This document shows positions 1 through 5,918 of a stretch of DNA of 5,945 nucleotides, one piece after another. A model generated the notes under the pieces. The model was not told where the DNA came from, searched no databases, and saw nothing but the letters and a program-made list of their open reading frames with translations. A program made the translations under genes and the position numbers. This stretch comes from CAZMGV01 sp964621525 [NCBI: uncultured bacterium] (lineage in GTDB: Bacteria; JAGRBM01). The stretch covers positions 1 to 5,945 of the forward strand of contig CAZUMS010000058.1 of NCBI GenBank assembly GCA_964621525.1, written 5' to 3'. Each line of letters opens with the position of its first letter. The stretch's first letter is position 1.

Positions 1-2532
1 ATGGCCCCAGCGACAGTTCCTGTACCGTCGGGTTCCTGGCCGACGCCGGCGCTTCCGAGCCTGCCGCAGACGTTCTATATCGTCTGTAGCGGTACCGGGA
101 CGGATGATGTGAAGTCTGTTACAGTATACCGTGCGGCACAGATCAATTCGTTCACGGTGGATCAGGCGGCGGTGCATCCCGGGACGACGGTACAATTCAG
201 CTGGAGCACTTCATTCACGCAGGCGAATGGCTGCTCGATTTCCGGCACCGGAGGCGCGGGGCAGAACCTGCCGACTACCGGCACCCTGAATTTCGTTGTG
301 GCGACTCCCCCGACGTCATACGTGCTGACGTGTCTCGCGGTGAACGGCAACCCGGCCGTATCGTCGCCGGTGTCCGTGCAGCGGCGGGTCGAGGTGACGG
401 GCTTTACGGCAAGCCCGAACCCCGTGGTCCCGGGTTTCGGCACGACGTTCACGTTCACGACCGTGAACGCGACGAGCTGCTGGATCGACGATCCGCCCTA
501 CACGGCTCCCCGGCTGTACGATGCATCGATCACTCCGCAGCTGCCGAACGGCACGCAGGCGCATACCTTCCCGCTGGCGGCTCCGCCGTCCGGCATCATC
601 TACCGGATGCAGTGCAGCGGCATCGGCGCCGATCACTACAAGGACTTCACGGTGATGCCGCCCAGTGTGGTGACGATATCGAATTTCTCGGCGACACCGA
701 CCTCGGTGCTTCCCGGCGGCAGCACAAGTCTCACGTGGGGTTCATACTCTCCGACCGGGACCCACACCTGCCAGATCACCGGTGCGGCGGCATCGCTCCC
801 GCTGTCCGGCCAGAGCGGGACCTCGGTCAGTTCGGGCGCCATCGCCTCGCCGCCGGCAGTCCTGACCCTGACCTGCCAGCGCGGCGGCGATCCGAATGCC
901 GTCCAGACGCTCACCATCGAACGCCGGGTGCAGATCAACTCGTTCACGGCGACGCCAGGCACGATCATACCTTTCACCCAGTCGACACTCGCCTGGTCGG
1001 TGACGAATGCCACCGATTGCGATATCGACGGATCGTCCGGTTTCGGCCCGGTGGTCGTACCCTCGGGCAGCATGGTGATCAGCGGTGCGGGTACCTCGCC
1101 GCTGAACAGGACCTACACCCTGACCTGCCGCGGACCGGGCGGACCGGTTTCGCAGAATGTGACCATTAACGAGTACGCCGGCACGGCGATCCACACGTTC
1201 ACGGCGAATCCGTCCTCGATCAACCTGGGTGAGGTGGTCCAGCTTTCCTGGAACACGCACCGCTCGACCAGCTGCTCGATCAACAACGGCGTCGGCGCGG
1301 TGGCGGTGGGTCTCGTGGGGAACCCCATGGTGCCGGCGACCGCCAACGTGACACCGGCCTCGCTGCCGATCACCTACACGCTGACCTGCAACGGCACCGG
1401 AACGCCCAGTTCGGCGAACGCCAACGTGACGATCACGGACAAGGGCTGGGTGCAGGTGACAAGCGGCCTGTCCGGCGCTTCCAGCCGCGACGGTGCGGCC
1501 GGTGTGTATGACCCCGACCGGTCGCGGGTCTACGTCATGGGCGGGTACAGCTCCTCCAGAGGCCACCTCGATGACCTGTGGGAGTGGGACGGCTCGACGT
1601 GGACGGAGCGCTGCTCCTCCAGCGTCGCACCGGTCGAGGCGTGCGACACCACGAAACCGTCCGCCCGCTACCGTCATGCGATGGCCTACGACAACGGGCC
1701 GGCGCGGGACCGCGTGGTCCTGTTCGGCGGCTATTCGGACGATTACGGTTATCTCTACGACACCTGGACCTGGAACGCGGCGACGGGCGCCTGGACCCAG
1801 GCGAACGACGGTTCCGGCGCGGCCTACTGCGACGACTACATGAACGGCGCCGCCACGAGCCCGGCGCCGCGTGTGGACGCCTCCATGACATTCGATGCCT
1901 CGCAGAACCTCGTGATCCTCTACGGCGGCTACTGCGAAGGGTACGTGATGGACGACATCTGGTCGTGGAACGGCACCGCCTGGTCCCGCATCACGCCGAC
2001 CACGACGAACGCGCCGTGCCCCACGGCCCGGCCCGAGAAGCGGTTCGGCCACACGCTCGCCTACGATTCAGGCCGCTCGCGGCATGTGCTCTACGGCGGC
2101 ATGGGCCTCAATGCCAGCGACCAGCCGGTCTACTACCCGACGGCCGCCAACGGCTTCACCTGGGAAATGCAGTACACGGGCGGCCAGTGGCAGTGGTTCT
2201 GCACGACGCCCGCCGATCCGAACGCGGACGGCAACCCCGCGCCGCGGCGCTGGGCGTCGTCGGCCTACGACTCGGCCCAGTCCCGGACGATACTGTTCGG
2301 CGGCGAAGGGTCCGACGGCGTGACGCTCTACAACGACACCTGGGCCTGGTACAACAACGGCGGCATGACCTGGCGCAAGATCCTGGGCGAGTTCCCGGCG
2401 CTCGCGCCGCGCGCCCGGGCCACGATGGTCTACGACGCGGCCATTGCGCCGCGCCTCGACCTGCTGCTCATCAGCGGCACGTCGGCGGCCTCGGCCGATC
2501 CGGTGGGCGACTTCTGGAAGTGGAGTCCCTGA
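1..2532 (+). CDS. Secreted Ig-like repeat plus Kelch-propeller protein, 5' partial
   Basis: The reading frame is open from base 1 to a TGA at 2530-2532 (843 codons). An ATG sits at base 1, but residues 1-45 match the last third of the Ig-like repeat seen later (Y-x-x-x-C-S-G-x-G followed by a beta strand) and contain no signal peptide, so the gene almost certainly starts upstream. Five full Ig-like units follow at about 46-129, 130-221, 222-309, 310-394 and 395-480. Each has an F-T-x-x-P opening, a strand ending in a first Cys, and a Y-x-L-T-C-like end; the Cys pairs are 78/111, 160/205, 257/292, 340/376 and 425/463. Residues 483-843 form a Kelch/galactose-oxidase-like propeller with six blades; the first five have GG turns near 514, 576, 642, 699 and 767, the sixth has S-G at 825-826. 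D-x-W-x-W strands end most blades. Such proteins are normally exported and bind proteins or glycans; no catalytic residues are recognisable. The exact role is unknown. Confidence 0.9.
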   Translation: MAPATVPVPSGSWPTPALPSLPQTFYIVCSGTGTDDVKSVTVYRAAQINSFTVDQAAVHPGTTVQFSWSTSFTQANGCSISGTGGAGQNLPTTGTLNFVVATPPTSYVLTCLAVNGNPAVSSPVSVQRRVEVTGFTASPNPVVPGFGTTFTFTTVNATSCWIDDPPYTAPRLYDASITPQLPNGTQAHTFPLAAPPSGIIYRMQCSGIGADHYKDFTVMPPSVVTISNFSATPTSVLPGGSTSLTWGSYSPTGTHTCQITGAAASLPLSGQSGTSVSSGAIASPPAVLTLTCQRGGDPNAVQTLTIERRVQINSFTATPGTIIPFTQSTLAWSVTNATDCDIDGSSGFGPVVVPSGSMVISGAGTSPLNRTYTLTCRGPGGPVSQNVTINEYAGTAIHTFTANPSSINLGEVVQLSWNTHRSTSCSINNGVGAVAVGLVGNPMVPATANVTPASLPITYTLTCNGTGTPSSANANVTITDKGWVQVTSGLSGASSRDGAAGVYDPDRSRVYVMGGYSSSRGHLDDLWEWDGSTWTERCSSSVAPVEACDTTKPSARYRHAMAYDNGPARDRVVLFGGYSDDYGYLYDTWTWNAATGAWTQANDGSGAAYCDDYMNGAATSPAPRVDASMTFDASQNLVILYGGYCEGYVMDDIWSWNGTAWSRITPTTTNAPCPTARPEKRFGHTLAYDSGRSRHVLYGGMGLNASDQPVYYPTAANGFTWEMQYTGGQWQWFCTTPADPNADGNPAPRRWASSAYDSAQSRTILFGGEGSDGVTLYNDTWAWYNNGGMTWRKILGEFPALAPRARATMVYDAAIAPRLDLLLISGTSAASADPVGDFWKWSP
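136..1440 (+). repeat. Five tandem Ig-like protein repeats encoded in the Kelch gene
   Basis: Five consecutive units of 84-92 codons encode the same beta-sandwich pattern, preceded by the tail of a sixth at 1-135. The units have diverged at DNA level, but the starts of units 2 (139-159) and 5 (931-951) differ at only two of 21 bases, both coding Q-I-N-S-F-T. Each unit has two Cys spaced 33-45 residues apart, consistent with one disulfide per domain in an oxidising compartment. The disulfides and the fold are inferred from the pattern. Confidence 0.75.
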
Positions 2533-2577
2533 CCGGCGCCTTGAACAAGGGTTGAACCCCAGAGGGCTATGGGGGGA

Positions 2578-2611
2578 AGGGGCGGGTGCTGCGGCAGCCG
2601 CCCTTTCTGTT
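2578..2611 (+). terminator. Probable intrinsic terminator after the Kelch gene
   Basis: Bases 2580-2584 (GGGCG) pair with 2599-2603 (CGCCC), and 2588-2591 (GCTG) with 2595-2598 (CAGC), around a CGG loop with a three-base bulge. A shifted pairing of GGGCGG with CCGCCC is also possible. The hairpin is followed by TTTCTGTT at 2604-2611. It lies 47 bases past the Kelch stop and before the end of the convergent oxidoreductase gene. Read on the minus strand the trailing tract is only CTTCCCCCC, so termination in that direction would be weaker. Confidence 0.5.
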
Positions 2612-2645
2612 CCGGGGCGGCGGGCCATCGCGGCGGTGCGGAATC

Positions 2646-3701
2646 CTACCCGATCTTCAGCCTCGTGCCGGGAAGCCGCGTGACGAAATCCCCGCCGAAC
2701 GCCTTCGACGGGGTCCAGTAGCCGCCGGGCACCTCGCCCGCGTGGATACGTTTCAGGCACGCGAGGGCTGCCGTCACGGTGAACGAATACCCCTCGGGCA
2801 CCTCCAGCGTGCCGGTGACGGTCTTTCCGGCGGCGTCGCGGACCTCGCCCCAGAGATACACCCGGCCCGTCTGGCGCGTGTGCTCGTCGGGGCCCTTCAC
2901 GCGCTTCTCGATCTGGCTCTTCAGGAACCCCTGCACGGGCGCGAGCCCGAGGAGCCCCTCGAACGGCCGGCTGATCTTGAGGCCCGCGATCATGGCGGAA
3001 GGCATCGGTACGTAGACGGCGATGTTCGGGATCCCGGTGGAGGTGTAGGCGGTGGAGACGTCGCCCCACGGAATCGTCACGCAGGACTGCACCCTGCCGC
3101 CGATATCGATGCGCCGGGTCTTCCAGGCCGAGGGCACGGCCGTGAGCTTTCCGTTCACACGGGCCTTGCCGCCCCGGGGAGCGTTCTCGACGGCCGTCTT
3201 CATCGTGCCGGGGCTGATGGACCCCATGCCGCCGAAGGCGAGATCCAGGTGCGTTGCGCCGGGCAGGGCGTTCTTCAGCGACGCCGCGAGGCAGTCGGAG
3301 GGCACCACGTCGAACCCCACGCCCGGCATGACGGCGATTCTGGCGGCCTTCGCCTCGGCGTCCCGGGCCTTGCAGGCCTCGAACACGTCGATCTCGCCGG
3401 TGATGTCGAGGTAGTTGGCCCCGGCCTTCAGGCACCCGTCCAGCATGGGGCGGCTCGTGGCGGAAAACGGGCCCGCGCAGTGGAGCACGGACCGGATGCC
3501 GCTGAGGCCCTTCGCCACGGCGGCGGGGTCGTCCAGGGAGAAGGCCCGGCACTCGAGGCCCAGGCGCTCCGCCAGCGGACGGATCTTCTCCAGCGAACGG
3601 CCGGCCAGCACCGGCTTCATCCCCTCGGAGACGGCCCGCTCGGCGGCCAGCGCCCCCGTGTAACCGTTCGCCCCGTAAATCATCCAGCCGTCGTGCGCCA
3701 T
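2646..3701 (-). CDS. Saccharopine dehydrogenase-like NAD(P)-binding oxidoreductase
   Basis: The 351-residue product resembles the saccharopine-dehydrogenase-like / trans-acting enoyl reductase family, usually about 350-400 residues. The N-terminal Rossmann motif is G-A-N-G-Y-T-G at 10-16, followed by a strand ending L-A-G-R at 32-35 that probably reads the cofactor ribose or phosphate. H-C-A-G-P-F at 74-79 and N-Y-L-D-I-T-G-E at 96-103 are family signatures, as is the later P-G-V-G-F-D-V-V-P-S-D-C block. There is no signal peptide or membrane segment, so a cytoplasmic enzyme is expected. The family name is historical: most members do not act on saccharopine and the true substrate is unknown. 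The ATG at 3701-3699 is chosen because G-W-M-I-Y-G starts at once and a strong purine tract lies seven bases upstream. The stop is a TAG at 2648-2646. The gene is downstream of the glycosyltransferase on the same strand with a 106-base gap, so co-transcription is possible. Confidence 0.92.
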   Translation of the reverse strand: MAHDGWMIYGANGYTGALAAERAVSEGMKPVLAGRSLEKIRPLAERLGLECRAFSLDDPAAVAKGLSGIRSVLHCAGPFSATSRPMLDGCLKAGANYLDITGEIDVFEACKARDAEAKAARIAVMPGVGFDVVPSDCLAASLKNALPGATHLDLAFGGMGSISPGTMKTAVENAPRGGKARVNGKLTAVPSAWKTRRIDIGGRVQSCVTIPWGDVSTAYTSTGIPNIAVYVPMPSAMIAGLKISRPFEGLLGLAPVQGFLKSQIEKRVKGPDEHTRQTGRVYLWGEVRDAAGKTVTGTLEVPEGYSFTVTAALACLKRIHAGEVPGGYWTPSKAFGGDFVTRLPGTRLKIG

Positions 3702-3708
3702 GTGGAAG

Positions 3709-3717
3709 CTCCCCCCC
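3709..3717 (-). promoter_or_regulatory. Ribosome binding site of the oxidoreductase
   Basis: On the minus strand GGGGGGGAG ends seven bases before the ATG at 3701. It is G-rich but contains the GGAG core at normal spacing and supports this start. I see no convincing promoter in the gap 3702-3807. Confidence 0.55.
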
Positions 3718-3807
3718 TGGTAACCGTTCCGGCATCTGAACCCGGACCGGCTCCGACGCTAGCCGCCCCGGCGCGCCCGCCGCAAAACGGGGTGTCTCTT
3801 TAGGGGG

Positions 3808-4584
3808 TCACCCCCCGGAGAGGAGCCGCCCGTAGCCCCGGATCGTGGCGAGGGTGGGGAGTTTCGAGGGGCCGGGCTTCAAGTCATAGCGGTAGCGGGC
3901 CGGGACCTCCGAGACGCGCAGGCCCAGCGCCAGAAGGCGCACGAGCAGCTCCGCGTTCGTCTCGAAATGCTGCCCCTTCAGGTCCGCCGGGGAAACCCGT
4001 TGCAGGGCCGAGGCCCGGTAGGCGCGGGCGAACAGGGTGTAATCGGTAACGTCCGCGCCGGGACGGCTGAACCGCGCCCGGAGCAGCCGGTTCACGGCGG
4101 CGGTCTGGAGACGGCGGCGGAGCGGGAAGCCGGTCACTCCGGCGCCCTCCACGAACCGGCTCGCCGTGCAGACATCCGCCCCGGCTTCGAGCGCCCGGAC
4201 GGCGGGCAGGATGAACGAGGGGTCGCAGGTCGTGTCGCTCTCGGTAAAGAGGACGGCGTCCTCCGGCGGAAATTTCGCGGCGAGCAGCACGAACTCGCGC
4301 AGGACGGCCCCGATCCCCCGGTGGGCGAAGGGAAGGAGCCGCACGGGGAGGCGGCGGCCGAGCTCCTCCGCGATCCGGCGGGTGCCGTCCGTGGAACCGT
4401 CGTCCAGCAGGACGATCTCCCAGGGGCGGCCGCACATGTCCAGCGCCCCGGCGGTTTCTTCGACGAACCGTGCGACGGCGCACTCCTCGTTCCAGACGGG
4501 TGCGCAACAATGGATGTGCGGGACGGGGGGCAAACGCTTGGCTACTCCACCGGGTAGGGTAATGTAGTTCCGAAGGGTTTTCAT
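3808..4584 (-). CDS. Family 2 glycosyltransferase, polyprenyl-phosphate sugar synthase type
   Basis: From the ATG at 4584 the product has 258 residues. It carries the GT-A features of family 2: P-V-W-N-E-E at 29-34 (the usual PVYNEE with Trp for Tyr), L-L-D-D-G-S-T-D-G-T at 59-68 for nucleotide-sugar binding, H-R-G-I-G-A at 88-93, and E-S-D-T-T at 115-119 where the metal-binding D-x-D usually lies. A-S-R-F-V-E-G-A-G-V, D-Y-T-L-F-A-R-A-Y-R and a final G-P-S-K-L match dolichyl-phosphate mannose synthase relatives. No membrane segments follow, so it is a soluble or peripheral cytoplasmic enzyme, likely moving a sugar from a nucleotide donor to a lipid carrier; donor and acceptor are unknown. The start is uncertain: the first 17 codons use A/T-ending triplets unlike the rest, and an in-frame TTG at 4533-4531 would give 241 residues, closer to the usual family N-terminus. 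The ATG is kept as the outer limit. The stop is a TGA at 3810-3808. Confidence 0.88.
   Translation of the reverse strand: MKTLRNYITLPGGVAKRLPPVPHIHCCAPVWNEECAVARFVEETAGALDMCGRPWEIVLLDDGSTDGTRRIAEELGRRLPVRLLPFAHRGIGAVLREFVLLAAKFPPEDAVLFTESDTTCDPSFILPAVRALEAGADVCTASRFVEGAGVTGFPLRRRLQTAAVNRLLRARFSRPGADVTDYTLFARAYRASALQRVSPADLKGQHFETNAELLVRLLALGLRVSEVPARYRYDLKPGPSKLPTLATIRGYGRLLSGG
4534..4582. promoter_or_regulatory. Possible divergent promoter/leader region
   Basis: This stretch is visibly AT-richer than both flanking genes. If the glycosyltransferase begins at the TTG at 4533, these 49 bases are the whole space between the divergent genes. On the plus strand TTGGCT (4538-4543) and TAATGT (4560-4565), 16 bases apart, weakly resemble -35 and -10 boxes. 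On the minus strand GGTGGAG lies 11 bases before the TTG and could be its ribosome binding site. All of this is suggestive only; the boxes match consensus partially. Confidence 0.3.
4572..4577 (+). promoter_or_regulatory. Ribosome binding site of the epimerase
   Basis: GAAGGG ends five bases before the ATG at 4583. It is a moderate Shine-Dalgarno match that supports this start, as does the immediate Rossmann strand M-H-V-L-I-T-G-G. Confidence 0.5.
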
Positions 4585-5632
4585 GCACGTTCTCATTACC
4601 GGCGGGGCGGGATTCATCGGGTCGCGGGCGGCGGTGCGGCTCCACTCGAGTGGCGCGCGGCTCACGCTGCTCGACAACCACAGCCGCGAGAAGCTGCTCG
4701 CCGCGGGCGCGCCGGGGACGGCGCCGAGGGCGTTCCTGCCGCACCTCGCGCGGAGCGGCGTGCCGGTCTGGCCGGAGGGAATCCTCCGGCCGGAGAACGC
4801 TGCCGGCGGAATCTCGCGCATCGACGGCGACGTGCTCGATTCGCGCACGCTGCTCGCGTCGCTCCCGAAAATCGACGCCGTGATTCACTGCGCCGGGCAG
4901 GTGGGCATCGCCTCCAGCCTCGCCGACCCGCTCACCGACCTCGACGTCAACGTGCGCGGCACGCTGGCGCTGCTCGAAGCCCTGAAAGGACGCGGCGACC
5001 GGCCGGCGTTCGTCTTCTTCTCGTCGAACAAGGTGTATGGCGACGCCGTGAACCGGTTCGCGGCGGACGACGAGCGCGGCCCGCGAAGAAGGCTGCTGCC
5101 CCCCTGGGAGCGCGGCATCACGGAGCAGTTCCCCGCCGCCGACGACGGCCTCACCCCCTACGGGGCGTCCAAGCGCGCCGCCGAGCTCTACGTCCTGGAC
5201 GGGGCGCGGCGCGAGGGGTTCAGGGCCTACGTGCTGCGGGCGTCCTGCATCTACGGCCCCGGCCAGCGGGGCGCCGAGGACCAGGGCTGGGTGAGCCACG
5301 TCGTGAAACGGCGCCGGGCGGGCGAGACCCTCCGGGTGTTCGGCGACGGACGGCAGACGAGGGACCTCCTGCACGTGGACGACCTCGCCGACCTGCTGGC
5401 GGTGCTCGTCACGGGCACGACCCCCGGCGGGATCTACAACGCGGGCGGCGGACCCCAAACGGCCAGAAGCCTCCTCGAGATCGTCCGCCACCCGGCGCTC
5501 AAAGACTGCCCGGAGCCCAAACTGGAGTTCCTCCCCGAACGGCTCTTCGACCAGCGGTGCTACGTCACCGACACGGAGAAACTCCGCGCCGCCACCGGCT
5601 GGAGCCCCCGCCGGGACGTGGAGATCGGGTAG
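4583..5632 (+). CDS. CDP-paratose 2-epimerase-like sugar-nucleotide epimerase
   Basis: The 349-residue product is an extended short-chain dehydrogenase. The NAD site T-G-G-A-G-F-I-G is at 6-13, with D31 ending the second strand as expected for NAD. G-D-V at 82-84 and C-A-G-Q-V at 103-107 follow. The catalytic set is S148 in F-S-S-N-K-V-Y-G-D, Y193 and K197 in P-Y-G-A-S-K. C-I-Y-G-P-G-Q at 222-228, E-D-Q-G-W-V at 232-237, R-Q-T-R-D-L-L-H at 257-264 and D-Q-R-C-Y-V-T-D at 323-330 fit the CDP-paratose (CDP-tyvelose) 2-epimerase group better than UDP-glucose 4-epimerases. Members oxidise and reduce a nucleotide sugar through an enzyme-bound keto intermediate; the actual substrate here is inferred. 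Two oddities: about 20 extra residues between D31 and G82, and an end at D-V-E-I-G just where the family's final helix normally begins. It is divergent from, and probably works with, the neighbouring glycosyltransferase in surface-glycan synthesis. Confidence 0.9.
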   Translation: MHVLITGGAGFIGSRAAVRLHSSGARLTLLDNHSREKLLAAGAPGTAPRAFLPHLARSGVPVWPEGILRPENAAGGISRIDGDVLDSRTLLASLPKIDAVIHCAGQVGIASSLADPLTDLDVNVRGTLALLEALKGRGDRPAFVFFSSNKVYGDAVNRFAADDERGPRRRLLPPWERGITEQFPAADDGLTPYGASKRAAELYVLDGARREGFRAYVLRASCIYGPGQRGAEDQGWVSHVVKRRRAGETLRVFGDGRQTRDLLHVDDLADLLAVLVTGTTPGGIYNAGGGPQTARSLLEIVRHPALKDCPEPKLEFLPERLFDQRCYVTDTEKLRAATGWSPRRDVEIG

Positions 5633-5671
5633 CGGACTCTCCCGCTGGCGTCTCCACGCACCCGCTTGTCG

Positions 5672-5730
5672 CCGCTCACCCTGAGCCCTTCGACATTGCT
5701 CAGGACAAGCTCTGTCGAAGGGTCGAGCGG
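5672..5730. repeat. Palindromic intergenic repeat with CCCTTCGACA/TGTCGAAGGG arms
   Basis: A perfect 10-base inverted repeat (5686-5695 with 5713-5722) is framed by an outer pair CCGCTC (5672-5677) and GAGCGG (5725-5730). A competing inner pair, CCTGAGC (5680-5686) with GCTCAGG (5698-5704), shares bases with the left arm, so two alternative hairpins are possible. Sequences built from CCCTTCGACA and GCTCAGG recur as dispersed intergenic repeats in many GC-rich and metagenomic genomes (recalled, not searched). It begins 40 bases past the epimerase stop and could also stabilise or end that transcript, though no T tract follows. Confidence 0.65.
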
Positions 5731-5820
5731 CTGTGCGGCCCAGGCGATAACCCGTCATCGACTATTCAGTTTTCAAACATCGGTCGCGGCGTTCCGCCGC
5801 CTCTGCGCCTCCGGACTTCC

Positions 5821-5918
5821 ACCCCTCAGCCCTCCGGGCAGCTCCCCTCAAGATGAGGGGAGCCGTCTGGAGCAGGCCTTCCCTATTTATAGGGAAGGTG
5901 GCCGAAGGCCGGATGGGT
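5821..5918. repeat. Composite palindromic repeat element with two strong hairpins
   Basis: The ends are imperfect inverted repeats: 5821-5848 matches the reverse complement of 5891-5918 at 21 of 28 positions without gaps by hand alignment. Within the element lie two perfect hairpins: 5841-5850 with 5854-5863 (10 pairs, loop AGA), and 5877-5886 with 5889-5898 (10 pairs, AT-rich tip; 9 pairs with a TTTA loop is more realistic). A small GGCC-GAA-GGCC hairpin is at 5900-5910. TCCGGA occurs outside the left end (5810-5815) and at the right end (5918-5923). The layout resembles dispersed intergenic palindromes or miniature non-autonomous elements. It has no coding capacity. Confidence 0.65.

Noticed and set aside
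742-2052. 436-codon minus-strand open frame
   Set aside because: It is antisense to the Ig-like/Kelch gene, Arg- and Gly-rich, with no recognisable domain; long antisense frames are expected in GC-rich genes.
3660-3730. Direct repeat GTAACCGTTC at about 3660 and 3720
   Set aside because: Ten bases occur twice 60 bases apart, one inside the oxidoreductase coding sequence; flanks do not match and no palindrome or promoter fits, so chance is likely.
2068-3735. 555-codon minus-strand open frame overlapping the oxidoreductase
   Set aside because: It is a different frame of the same strand and runs through the convergent gap into the antisense of the Kelch gene, with no domain.
2586-3803. 405-codon plus-strand open frame
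   Set aside because: It is antisense to the well-supported oxidoreductase and has a composition typical of a shadow frame.
4585-4848. N-terminal extension of the glycosyltransferase to an ATG at 4848
   Set aside because: This would lie fully antisense to the start of the epimerase, adds Ser/Arg/Pro-rich sequence unlike the family, and places the P-V-W-N-E-E motif more than 110 residues into the protein.
3884-5758. 624-codon minus-strand open frame
   Set aside because: It is antisense to the epimerase and out of frame with the glycosyltransferase; it is rich in Arg, Pro and Gly without any family motif, and its start translates the palindromic repeat.
5557-5856. 99-codon plus-strand open frame
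   Set aside because: It overlaps the epimerase end out of frame and then reads through the first palindrome; the H-P-E-P-F-D-I-A-Q-D-K-L peptide is what such repeats encode by accident. It matters only as the frame a one-base shift would enter.
5672-5918. CRISPR-like array
   Set aside because: The repeats are two different palindromes, not a regularly spaced direct repeat with unique spacers, and no cas gene is present.
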